Part shown: positions 44,401-52,488 of the stretch, one piece after another | How the letters are laid out: each line of letters opens with the position of its first letter | How positions within the stretch are numbered: position 1 is the stretch's first letter | Origin: Candidatus Babeliales bacterium | GTDB lineage: Bacteria; Babelota; Babeliae; Babelales; RVW-14 | Length of the DNA stretch: 64,000 nucleotides | Assembly: GCA_019749895.1 (NCBI GenBank) | Contig: JAIEPG010000008.1 | Span: 124,001-188,000, forward strand | Direction: 5' to 3' | The notes under the pieces: model-generated | Told to the model about the DNA's origin: nothing | Databases searched by the model: none | The model's input: the letters and a program-made list of their open reading frames with translations, nothing else | Made by a program: the position numbers and the translations under genes

Positions 44401-46847
44401 ATTGGCTCTTGATCGCCCGGCGCATAAAACGCAAGCGTTTGCGCAGGTTTTTCAGTGACACCAATTTTGCGAATTGAGCCATCACTTTCAGCATCAACAC
44501 GCAGCTTGCGCGCACTGCTCAGCTTGGTAGCATCGTGCGTAACAACTTGTAGCGCTTCAAGCGCATTGCCTGCACCATCCCGCGCAAATTTGAGCACAGC
44601 AATGCCACGATTGACACCATCAATAACAGAAACGTCTGTGGCACCATCGTAAATTAACTTAGTCATACCAGTATCAACAACGGTATCTGATGCCCACGTT
44701 TTTAGCGAATCCATATTCACAAGAATAGCAGTACTTGCATCTTTAAGCTCTGCAGTTAAAGCCCCATCAGCAACTGCTGCAAAAATTAATGCTTTATCAA
44801 GCTGATCTGGCTGTGAAGCGGCAAGTGCAACAATTTGTTGGTTAATTGAAACACCAGCGGCGTCTTTGATAAACTCAGCGTCGCCACCGGTAAGATCACT
44901 ATGCGTAATCACCCGTGAGCCATCGTCAACTGGCAACAAATAAACTGAAGCACCATGCTGATTTTTTGCAACAGCAAGAGCATCCAACCCCGCCATTGGA
45001 TCAAAAATTGCAGGATCACCAATCGGCACCACCACTAATTTTTTATCACTGCCTGCAAGTGCCAAGTGCGCGGTACCCGCATCTTTTAACGGATTAGTTG
45101 CAACATCAAAAGCAGAGCCATTAAACAAAAATCCACCAGCCTCTGAAACCATTGGTGTTGTTTGCACAATCTTTTGGCCCTCTGTCGAGGTACCAAGCGA
45201 TGCACGCACCAGCGTACTCTCGTCGCTTGCAAAACCTAAAAAGAAGCGATCAGTTCCGCCAAAAACAGTTGGTCCAACATCAACGGCAGCTATTGCCATT
45301 GGCGTTGAGGCAGCACGCTCTGTTGGCGCTTGCTCAAAATACGTTGACTCATAATCAAAATCTTGCGGCGTAACCATTTCAGTCGCACGCTCTTGTGCTA
45401 CAGCAGTTTGCTGCATGAGCACTGGTTTAAGAACTAAGCGCGTTCCATCGCTGGTTTGCTCACCCAAACTTGCCAATGCTTGTTGTAAAAACTCTTGCAG
45501 CACCACACGAATTTCTTCACGCAACTGATCACGATTAATGGTAATTGTTTGTGCACTTTCAACAGTTGGTTTGGCAACAACAACCGATTGTGCAGGTTTA
45601 GGTTTTGGTCGTTGTTGTTTAGGTTTTGGTTTACTTATTTGTTGCTGATCAGTAGGTCTGCTGACATCAAAGAAATCGTAAAAAATAGCTTCAGGAATAG
45701 CAACTTGATTATCGATAATTGAAAACTCAAATGCTTGGTCGCCAACGCTTGCCTGACCGCCAACAACATTGCCTTCATAATCAACCGACAAATCATTAAC
45801 TACAACTTCTGGCATAGCAACTTCATAGTCAACCGCAGAAGCAACACCAGTTACCGCCGGCTTTTCATGAGAGCTTGCTAAATCGCTCACCACAACATGC
45901 GATGCTTCTTCAAATTCATTGGCCCCAACGGTAAACGACGGCAGCGGCTTATAAACAACAGGCTTTGCTGGTTTAACGCTTGGCTTTGCACCTGGTTTTA
46001 CCACCGGCTTGGCAACAGGCTTTGGGGCTTGCGTTGCTGACGGTTTATGACTTGGTGGTTTTGGCGGTGCTACTGGCTCAGGTTTTGGCAATTGCAAACT
46101 GGTTACTACCGAACTAGGCAACTCTTGTTCTTGCTCTGCTGGCACAACAACTGTTGGTGCACTAATTTTGTTAACCGCCGGTTTTGGTTTGGCAACCGGT
46201 ACAGGCACCGGTGTGGGCAACTGCACACTGTCAAAAACCGCTCCAGGCATTTCTTGTTCTTGCTCTGCCGATGCTTGAACCACTACAGCGGGCTTACTTA
46301 TTTTGTTGTTCGCAATTGGTTTTGGTTTAGGTACCGGCACGGGAAGTTGAACACTGTCAAACACCGCACTAGGCATTTCTTGCTCTTGCTCAACATATGA
46401 ATCTAGCACAACAACTTCTGGCATGGCAGGCTTTGGGCGTGGCGTTGGTGCTGGCAACTGAACGCTATCAAAAACGGCACCAGGAACTTCTTGCTCTTGC
46501 TCACTAAAAACCTGGTCAACAAGCTGCAAAGCCGCAGGCTTAGGTTTAGCTACCGCTACTGGCAACTGAATATCACTAAACACTGCGCTGGGAACTTCTT
46601 GTTCTTGCTCAGCCACGATATCTGCCACAACAACTTCGGGCATGGTTGCTTTTGGACGCGGCGCCAAAACCGGCAGCTGAACGTTGCCAAAAACGGCGCT
46701 GGGCACTTCCTGCTCTTGCTCCACAAATGCATTGTGTAAAATTACTTCAGGAAGTGTAATTTTTTTAGTATGAGCTTGAGCGGAAAAGCATAGAACCAAC
46801 ACGAGTGACCATGGCAAAAGACTCAGCAATAGCTTACGATTCTTCAT
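41469..46847 (-). CDS. giant exported protein B with repeats and Pro/Lys linker
   Basis: About 1792 aa, the largest gene here; ATG 46847 is better spaced from AAGGA than 46856. Signal peptide (SLLPWSLVLVLCFSAQA). Residues 44-260 hold six imperfect repeats of 36-43 aa, each with EQEQE(V/M/L)P(S/G)(A/S)V and LPxPxPxPKP. A TonB-like Pro/Lys stretch (about 262-305) and another at about 395-415 follow, then a helical segment. The C-terminal two thirds carry the family blocks: FWDEPLQRLYVGLSDVTRG (about 827), RTMHTSTGKSYLIVNGGVG (about 933), MMVATGHGRVALIETGRF (about 1329) and the tail YVPGEFGVRVNE. The linker could span the periplasm. Function unknown. Confidence 0.75.
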   Translation of the reverse strand: MKNRKLLLSLLPWSLVLVLCFSAQAHTKKITLPEVILHNAFVEQEQEVPSAVFGNVQLPVLAPRPKATMPEVVVADIVAEQEQEVPSAVFSDIQLPVAVAKPKPAALQLVDQVFSEQEQEVPGAVFDSVQLPAPTPRPKPAMPEVVVLDSYVEQEQEMPSAVFDSVQLPVPVPKPKPIANNKISKPAVVVQASAEQEQEMPGAVFDSVQLPTPVPVPVAKPKPAVNKISAPTVVVPAEQEQELPSSVVTSLQLPKPEPVAPPKPPSHKPSATQAPKPVAKPVVKPGAKPSVKPAKPVVYKPLPSFTVGANEFEEASHVVVSDLASSHEKPAVTGVASAVDYEVAMPEVVVNDLSVDYEGNVVGGQASVGDQAFEFSIIDNQVAIPEAIFYDFFDVSRPTDQQQISKPKPKQQRPKPKPAQSVVVAKPTVESAQTITINRDQLREEIRVVLQEFLQQALASLGEQTSDGTRLVLKPVLMQQTAVAQERATEMVTPQDFDYESTYFEQAPTERAASTPMAIAAVDVGPTVFGGTDRFFLGFASDESTLVRASLGTSTEGQKIVQTTPMVSEAGGFLFNGSAFDVATNPLKDAGTAHLALAGSDKKLVVVPIGDPAIFDPMAGLDALAVAKNQHGASVYLLPVDDGSRVITHSDLTGGDAEFIKDAAGVSINQQIVALAASQPDQLDKALIFAAVADGALTAELKDASTAILVNMDSLKTWASDTVVDTGMTKLIYDGATDVSVIDGVNRGIAVLKFARDGAGNALEALQVVTHDATKLSSARKLRVDAESDGSIRKIGVTEKPAQTLAFYAPGDQEPITRALIGADVDMFWDEPLQRLYVGLSDVTRGHEIGAVTDKSGGVCSVMVGQVDDANQKITLYPVIKNPSAYLFADDRDPDHAPGTPADTGNFNKYILGFYEKNTKAEDLFASARAVRTMHTSTGKSYLIVNGGVGSRTNNPRNVSTQVYAVPLADDGWVGAFDKTSSAVKPIDFAPTFEMVRTNVEVAVAEVDGLVSGNRKTATTAIKNQNPPDTANAIASTVLEEVYKFDKRVTAANAVQVRVADLGITNPVTVAANKVVGTSAGGIAGAILADRIRDVSAKTTLNAAAKKAKKGTAHTKDGGAAGAIHAGAGWALHQAYEGTFRNDFLQEVKTMHLNSQERNIVGADPQLLSFDLQLTLTDIQVHGDTIYVSVAGDRDVEHRGEAGIFASKALFDDTGMIRAWTPWQRVMGRPDKVYGFDFDDQTSNFWFVTEDADKKINTVRVTEWGKGDNALHSDTQTMDAPLSAVLDAAFADVGGVLGLHDFSPDTYGFKERDPNSATQELRYEQFGMMVATGHGRVALIETGRFANNVFAPTAPFISDPNSEVSVRIFSASDADGASVALGQLGAITCAEVAQLPLSDAAANTGRLFVGGQHGVAVFTQGFTGKGWDTRASLGLSKFSNSAGTATFPRGKNWRFLQLLSLDTTTGKTTNIFKNVRRIVSDQNKFLYILTRDALYRIDMTKVETSGRSIFEQDAVTRSQAHIKESNLVKVASISESTDGAGTKLFDSELDEFFDVMVLKRDARGSVAPINLANNQTTLLLATTRGLYANTPATLTDNYKNKMPMTIETIAWALQKDLGPTLMFEFYAKSRGNRMVQDVNQPDATKKVNVFTAEGNLYTFALDKNKEFLARYRFNVNDGAIKQIKEPYVDSAGMKTDYFFKVGSFEEPVTDAEFLGPLDLYARTKHFGGDNFVNSIPVRPESSKFIKDPITGEFTEIDFDLSLSLPLQQARLVQDSASGAVYVPGEFGVRVNE
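46077..46730 (-). repeat. six in-frame tandem protein repeats of giant protein B
   Basis: Degenerate units of about 110-130 bp encoding EQEQE(V/M/L)P..V followed by a Val/Leu-Pro segment and Pro-Lys pairs; unit starts near residues 46, 83, 119, 156, 198 and 241. The DNA keeps the pattern AACTTCTTGTTCTTGCTC on the plus strand. Confidence 0.85.
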
Positions 46848-46928
46848 TTTCCTCATCCTTTCTCCAAGCTTTTATTCAGATCATGAACCAAAGTTTAACC
46901 AGGGTGATTCTCAATTGTGAAGAAGATG

Positions 46929-48203
46929 CTAAAAGCCCACGCCCAACATACCTCCAACAGTATTGTTGTCGATAATTCCTTGACCGCCAACACCAAATTT
47001 ATAAAAAATTCCGATGTAAGGCGTTAGCCATGTTTGATCAAATTCTTTTGAAAAATCGTACGTACCTTGCAACATCAGATTATGCATGGTCCAGTCTTTT
47101 AAGCTATTAGCAGTATTGATAATATCGTTAGAAAACGCTGGGTCTTTGGTAAATAATTTATCATCATCATGATGAACATACTGCCAGGCAAGCTTTACAG
47201 AAAAGCCTCGCCAAATTTTAAATGCTTCGGCATACGCTTCAAAGATCCAGGTTGAACCAAAATTTTTGGTGGCATTGCCAACATTGAGCAACAAGGGCTC
47301 TGTTTGCGTTATGGCTGTTTTTAAACGTCGTTCGTGCGTGTGATCAAAAAAGTACATAACTTCTGCATACACACCAGCACGCAAGTGCCCAGCAAACTCA
47401 AAATCAAAACCGGCAGCAAGTGGCAAGCCCACCTGCCCGCCATTACCAAGCGGCATGCTCAACATCTTGTTAATATCAACAGACTCACCGGTTGGCATGC
47501 TCACTCCAAACCGCAGGTATGGTGTGATAACTTTTAATTTGCCATACGAAGGCATTATTTTTTTTGACCATTCCAACAACAACACAACATCGCCAAGGCC
47601 CGACTCGTGCCAATTATCAAGGCTCAAACCGCCCAGTTGCTGCGCTTGGTTTGCAAGATCACGAATAAACGCTTGCATAGCAAGCTCTGACATAAAATTA
47701 GATTGCGTAAGATCTTGAAACATAAAATCGCTTACTCGCATATCTTTGATTGGCAGATAAAGATTGATAGTAAAATAGCCAGGAAGACCGGAAATATTAA
47801 ACGTATAACCACCCGTTAAATTAATATTGGTTTCTTTAAACGTTGCAAACATGCGTACATTGCCACGCGTACCGTCGTCGGTAAACGGACCACCAGCGGT
47901 CATAAAACCCATCAAAATTGCAGAAGCTCCTGCAGAAGCAACACTGCCCTGCGGGTTTTCAAGCATAGGAATAATTGACTGGGTTGGGTTGTACACACCA
48001 AGCAATGTTTGCCGATTACCTTTAATATCACTACTCGAGCCTTTGCTGCCAGATTCAATACCAAGGCTGAAATCAAAACCACACACATGCGTATGGTACG
48101 GCTGCCACAGCGGATCGTAGGGCGACAAAAAATTGACTGGCGCAAATGCCTGAACAGCTGGAAAGCTGATAAGAAAAAACACTAACAGACTATACTTCTT
48201 CAT
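46929..48203 (-). CDS. outer-membrane beta-barrel protein 1
   Basis: 424 aa. Signal peptide ending VQA, mature N-terminus FAPVNFLSPYD. Alternating aromatic/hydrophobic strands throughout, and a C-terminal Phe (VGGMLGVGF), the hallmark recognised by the BAM machinery. It shares with the next gene FAPVNF, GGLSLDNWHESGLGDVVLLLEWS, MLSMPLGNGGQVGLPL, NTANSLKDW..HNL and NNTVGG, so they are paralogues. Probably a channel or an anchor in the outer membrane. It lies between giant proteins B and C; a terminator separates it from barrel 2, so it probably has its own promoter. Confidence 0.82.
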   Translation of the reverse strand: MKKYSLLVFFLISFPAVQAFAPVNFLSPYDPLWQPYHTHVCGFDFSLGIESGSKGSSSDIKGNRQTLLGVYNPTQSIIPMLENPQGSVASAGASAILMGFMTAGGPFTDDGTRGNVRMFATFKETNINLTGGYTFNISGLPGYFTINLYLPIKDMRVSDFMFQDLTQSNFMSELAMQAFIRDLANQAQQLGGLSLDNWHESGLGDVVLLLEWSKKIMPSYGKLKVITPYLRFGVSMPTGESVDINKMLSMPLGNGGQVGLPLAAGFDFEFAGHLRAGVYAEVMYFFDHTHERRLKTAITQTEPLLLNVGNATKNFGSTWIFEAYAEAFKIWRGFSVKLAWQYVHHDDDKLFTKDPAFSNDIINTANSLKDWTMHNLMLQGTYDFSKEFDQTWLTPYIGIFYKFGVGGQGIIDNNTVGGMLGVGF

Positions 48204-48280
48204 GATCTCCCTTTCAAGTCACAAACGTTACGCAAACCAGTCTAACCCAAAGATTGTGGAGAAGTGAAGAAGAAATAAAA

Positions 48281-48302
48281 GAGCCCAGCACTTGCTGGGC
48301 TC
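48281..48302 (-). terminator. intrinsic terminator after barrel 2
   Basis: GAGCCCAGCA / TGCTGGGCTC stem with a two-base loop, followed on the minus strand by TTTTATTTC. Likely partial, given the imperfect T tract. Confidence 0.75.
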
Positions 48303-48306
48303 GCGT

Positions 48307-49596
48307 TTAAAATAGCAGAGAAAATTGGCCGCCAACCGAATGGTTGTCGATAATATTTTTTCCATCAACCGGTAGTTTATAGAAAAAACTTAATTGAGAA
48401 TTGACTGCACAATCTTTGCAATCATGAAAGAAATCATAATTAGCCGTAAAAATAAGATTATGCACGTTCCATTCTTTCAAATTGTTAGCAGTGTTAACTA
48501 CTGAAAAATCAAAGACATTGTTATGCGGAATTAAACGATCATCATCATGCTTTACAAATTGGTAAGCACCTTTGACCGACAAACCTTCCCAAATGCGCAA
48601 GCCTTGAATAAACAAATGAAACTGCCAAGTAAACCCATATTCTTTAGTTGCTAAACCCTTGTTGAGCAGCAAAAAGTCAGTCTGATTTTTATCAGTTTTC
48701 ATGCGATATTCTTTTTTTGTATCAAACAACAGTAAAAAATCGACATCAATACCAACACGCACGTTGTGCACAAAACCAAGTTCCATAGCAATACCCAGCG
48801 GAATACCCCAGGCGCCGTCATTGCCAAGCGGCATGCTAAATGCTTGGTCTTGGTCACGCTCACGCGCGGTAGGAAAGCTCAAGCCAAGTTTGGCATACAA
48901 CATAACCAATTTTAGATATTCTTTATCTTGTTTGTAGCGATTGCTCCATTCAAGCAAAATATCCAAATCGCCAATCCCACTTTTGTCCCAGGTGGCAAGA
49001 TTCAAGCCACCAAACTCTTTAACATTTTTAACTAAATCATCAGTCAAATAAGTTTTGATATTAGCGCCTTGTGGCGTTAGTGGACCAACTTGTGTCAAAT
49101 CAGTAATAAGCGTTTTTTTTGCTCTAATTTCACGCCACACAATGGGAAGGTGCGCGCTAATTGCCAACATTCCATCTTCAGCTTTGAGCGGTAGCACATA
49201 ACTTGCAAACAACGTAAAATCAAGCCCACTAAATTTACCACGCAATTGTTGGTGCCCTTGCAAATCAACATCGTCAAAGGTATCGTACAAACCCTTCAAC
49301 GGCGCCCCCATGGCCATTTCAACCGAAGAGGTGGGGTTGCGGGTCATACTAATTGCCGACTCTGTATCGTTGTGAATTGCTAAAACATTGCGGCGATCAT
49401 CGTCGTTGTTCAAACCAGTGCAACGTGCGCCATATTCGGCATTAAAAACACCAAAACTGGCAGTTCTATTTTTTATGTAGGGAAAGCGCAGTGCATAATC
49501 GTACGACCGGAAAAAGTTTACCGGCGCAAAGGCCTGTACTTTATGCACGCTTAACACCGCGATGAAAAGCCCGAGAGCATATATTCTTCTTTTCAT
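48307..49596 (-). CDS. outer-membrane beta-barrel protein 2
   Basis: About 429 aa from ATG 49596 (GAGG upstream; TTG 49602 is an alternative). Signal peptide ending VQA, mature start FAPVNFFRSYD. Same strand pattern and shared motifs as barrel 1 (FGGLNLATWDKSGIGDLDIL, FSMPLGNDGAWGIPLGI, VVNTANNLKEWNVHNLIFT, NIIDNHSVGG) and C-terminal Phe (FSLLF). It starts 28 bp after the stop of giant protein C, so the two are probably one transcript. Function inferred only as an outer-membrane barrel. Confidence 0.82.
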   Translation of the reverse strand: MKRRIYALGLFIAVLSVHKVQAFAPVNFFRSYDYALRFPYIKNRTASFGVFNAEYGARCTGLNNDDDRRNVLAIHNDTESAISMTRNPTSSVEMAMGAPLKGLYDTFDDVDLQGHQQLRGKFSGLDFTLFASYVLPLKAEDGMLAISAHLPIVWREIRAKKTLITDLTQVGPLTPQGANIKTYLTDDLVKNVKEFGGLNLATWDKSGIGDLDILLEWSNRYKQDKEYLKLVMLYAKLGLSFPTARERDQDQAFSMPLGNDGAWGIPLGIAMELGFVHNVRVGIDVDFLLLFDTKKEYRMKTDKNQTDFLLLNKGLATKEYGFTWQFHLFIQGLRIWEGLSVKGAYQFVKHDDDRLIPHNNVFDFSVVNTANNLKEWNVHNLIFTANYDFFHDCKDCAVNSQLSFFYKLPVDGKNIIDNHSVGGQFSLLF

Positions 49597-49624
49597 GTGC
49601 AATAATCCTCTTTTTGATTATCAA

Positions 49625-52390
49625 TTATTCGTTAACACGCACACCAAATTGACCAGGTACCACAAAACCGCCCGTTGCTGTGTCACGCACCGGTTTGCCA
49701 ATGTAGGTATTGGTTTTTGTATCAATACCAAGCGCACTGGTCAGCGACGCACTTGCTTGGTCGCGCGTGCCAAAGCGTAGTAAATCAGATTGGTTTACAT
49801 CGCGCTGTTGTTGATTAAAGAAAAAGGCGCCCTCAGTTGTAAAGCTTTCTCTAAAAGCACGCAGGTCAACCGCCGTATTTTTTATTAACGTCACATCAGT
49901 GCCATCAACATTAAACAAGTGAAGCACGCCGCTGTCATCATCACGATCAACAGCCAAGACATACAAGTTGCCTTTTGTTGAAGGAGCTCCTTTTGTTTCA
50001 GAAATATACGCAAGACCAATTGGCAGGGTTGTAACTTCAGGAATTTGCGTAATAGTCATACCGTCATCGGTCTTGAAAAGCCCTTGCGTTGTTGCAAAAA
50101 TACGCAAGTCAGGCGTTACCACCAAATCGGTACCAAATGGTTGCGCAATAGCATTGGCACCCATTAAATCTTGATCCAAAAGCGCATTTAACACTTCAAG
50201 ACTGAGCACATCAACATGATCATCACCATCACACGCAACTTTAACTACATTTTCAAAATCACCAAGCTCTTTAAATGAAAAGCCCATGCCAGGAAATGCG
50301 CCAGCTGCAAGCTCTTTAAGCCCGGCATCACTATCAAAGCCATTGCCACCACCATCTTGCAAACGAGCAACACCGTGATAACCACCAACGTACAAATAGC
50401 CCGCTTCTTTGTCAGTACTGCGCAATAAATCAGCAGTAACAATTGGTGCTATGTCTTTAAGCGCTTGATCATTAAAAACAAAAACATTGGTACCTTCAAC
50501 AAATTTATCGGTCGGCGTAAACGCGCCCCCATCAGTTTTTCCCGTTTCAATCAGCGCCACTTTGTCAACACCAACCGCAACCATCATAGAAAACTCACCA
50601 TCAAGAAAGCCTGGCGTATGCTCGTCAAAGTTAACAACACTGTACACACCATCTGGAAAGTTTTTTTGCAAAATGTCGGTCAACTCGCGACTTGTGCCAT
50701 CGGTCACTTGCGCACTGGTACCCCAGGCAGTTCCTTTGATTGTTGTCAGCGGTTTTGTCGGATCGCCATCGGAAGACGTTAAATATTGAAAGTTACCGTT
50801 TGTGCTGTTGATATCAAAACCAAAAGCCGCATCCGTGGTTCCTGCAACGCGCTGCCACTCAGTCCATTTTCTGATATTACCATCCCTATCAAACAACGCG
50901 GTACTTTGGAAAATACCATTTTCTTTTTGGTTTGGACGGTCACCGCCGCCAACCGCAACAAAAACGCTGTCACCAACAACGATCATCTCGTTGATCGCAA
51001 CGTCAGTATCAGCACCGCCAATTTTTGTTAGGTCTTGGCCAACCGTTGCCGCATCATCACCTTGATTTGTTTGTAACGCTTCTACCGTTGTTTCGGCCAT
51101 ATCTAGCCCTGCGCGCGTGTAGGCATTGGCACCGTTTACTCGTGCCAACTGACCAGCGTAATCATGAGTAGCTGGCAACACCGGAAGCGCGTGCACTAAC
51201 GTTTTAAGATTGTCAGTATCACCATCTAACGCAACACCGCCATTAATAATTACATAATCTTTACCAGTGCTGGTGTGCATGGTGCGTACGCGCGGAACGC
51301 TCACCGCATAATCGTCAGCTTGAGCATCTGAACGATGAAAGCCAACAATTTGTTGGTCATCAGTAAACATGCCGGAGCGTGGATTTGGTACCAATGGTTT
51401 TACAAAAGCTTTATTATTGTCGTCAAAACCACCAACCAAAATACCAACGATACCGCCGTCTTTATCAGTAGCATTGCGTTTAGATTTATCAACCGCAACA
51501 TACAAACGTTGCAATTGTTGGTCCCAATGAAGATCATACTTTGTTGGTTCGGTTGCGTTAGCCATTTTATTTGCAGCATTAGCATCAGCATAAAATGACA
51601 GGCCTGCAACTTTGTTAATACCGTTGCCATCAACCATATCACTTTCCGGAGCTAGCACAATTGCTTGCGCTTTAATTACCGTGTCTTTTTGCGGATCAAC
51701 TTGCGTCAGCACACTATCTTTAACCTGAAACAACGCAATACCAGGGTCCTTCCCTGCAGTTTTTGCTTTTACCGCAGCAAAGAAATAACGGTCTGAAAGG
51801 CCCAACGCATCGGTACCTTCAACTGCCAAGGGCGTTTTATCAATATTTTCTAAGTTGGTATCTTTGATTGGCACAACGGTTGGGGTAGCATTACTTACCA
51901 CGCGCAAACCATCGCGCGGGCTTACCATCACATAAACATTTGGATTAGCATCATCATCATTAACCACGGCCAACATTTGATTATTTGAAGGGCCCACCAA
52001 CTTCATTTGTGCAATTACTTGATCTTTAAAAGGGCTGTCTACCGTTTTACCGGTAGCATCATAAACAAGGCCGGCCAACGGCGTAACAACAATTTTTGAA
52101 GTTCCATCGGTATTTTTTACCACACTGGTGCTAATTATGGCACTATCTTCTTTGCCTGCCTGGTCAGTTCCCAAAAAGAACGTCCCAAAACCATCGCCAG
52201 ATGTTTTGGCAAAAGTAATGGGCTTACTCATGTCATCGTCTTGAACACCCGAAACCGAGCGCGTTGGCGTTGCAGAAAAAAATTTGGCAATTGATGAACG
52301 CTCAATATTACTATCATGAACCGAAGAAAATACCGAAACACTACCTAACGAAAAGGTAATAAAAACACTCAGTAAACGTTTAGTTTTCAC
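49625..52390 (-). CDS. giant exported protein C
   Basis: 921 aa, GTG start with GGAG upstream. Signal peptide (LLSVFITFSLGSVSVFSS). Shortest and probably simplest member of the family: HWDQQLQRLYVAVDKSKRN (about 285-303), RTMHTSTGKDYVIINGGVAL (about 366-385), MIVVGDSVFVAVGGGDRPNQ, MMVAVGVDKVALIETGKT (about 600-617), GYLYVGGYHGVARL and the tail VVPGQFGVRVNE at the C-terminus. Asp/Gly-rich turns (DDDANPNVYV, DRDDDSGVLH) could bind calcium. First gene of the minus-strand block; barrel 2 follows after 28 bp. Function unknown. Confidence 0.75.
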   Translation of the reverse strand: MKTKRLLSVFITFSLGSVSVFSSVHDSNIERSSIAKFFSATPTRSVSGVQDDDMSKPITFAKTSGDGFGTFFLGTDQAGKEDSAIISTSVVKNTDGTSKIVVTPLAGLVYDATGKTVDSPFKDQVIAQMKLVGPSNNQMLAVVNDDDANPNVYVMVSPRDGLRVVSNATPTVVPIKDTNLENIDKTPLAVEGTDALGLSDRYFFAAVKAKTAGKDPGIALFQVKDSVLTQVDPQKDTVIKAQAIVLAPESDMVDGNGINKVAGLSFYADANAANKMANATEPTKYDLHWDQQLQRLYVAVDKSKRNATDKDGGIVGILVGGFDDNNKAFVKPLVPNPRSGMFTDDQQIVGFHRSDAQADDYAVSVPRVRTMHTSTGKDYVIINGGVALDGDTDNLKTLVHALPVLPATHDYAGQLARVNGANAYTRAGLDMAETTVEALQTNQGDDAATVGQDLTKIGGADTDVAINEMIVVGDSVFVAVGGGDRPNQKENGIFQSTALFDRDGNIRKWTEWQRVAGTTDAAFGFDINSTNGNFQYLTSSDGDPTKPLTTIKGTAWGTSAQVTDGTSRELTDILQKNFPDGVYSVVNFDEHTPGFLDGEFSMMVAVGVDKVALIETGKTDGGAFTPTDKFVEGTNVFVFNDQALKDIAPIVTADLLRSTDKEAGYLYVGGYHGVARLQDGGGNGFDSDAGLKELAAGAFPGMGFSFKELGDFENVVKVACDGDDHVDVLSLEVLNALLDQDLMGANAIAQPFGTDLVVTPDLRIFATTQGLFKTDDGMTITQIPEVTTLPIGLAYISETKGAPSTKGNLYVLAVDRDDDSGVLHLFNVDGTDVTLIKNTAVDLRAFRESFTTEGAFFFNQQQRDVNQSDLLRFGTRDQASASLTSALGIDTKTNTYIGKPVRDTATGGFVVPGQFGVRVNE

Positions 52391-52488
52391 AAAAAGTCTC
52401 CTCTCCCAAGAAGTTACTCTAATTCCTTAAAACTCACTTCAGAAGCTTATCTTTGAGATCAAAAAAAAGCAATGAATAGCTCGTGTGT

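Noticed and set aside
46077-46730. CRISPR array
   Set aside because: The repeats are degenerate, in-frame protein repeats of unequal length with no unique spacers.
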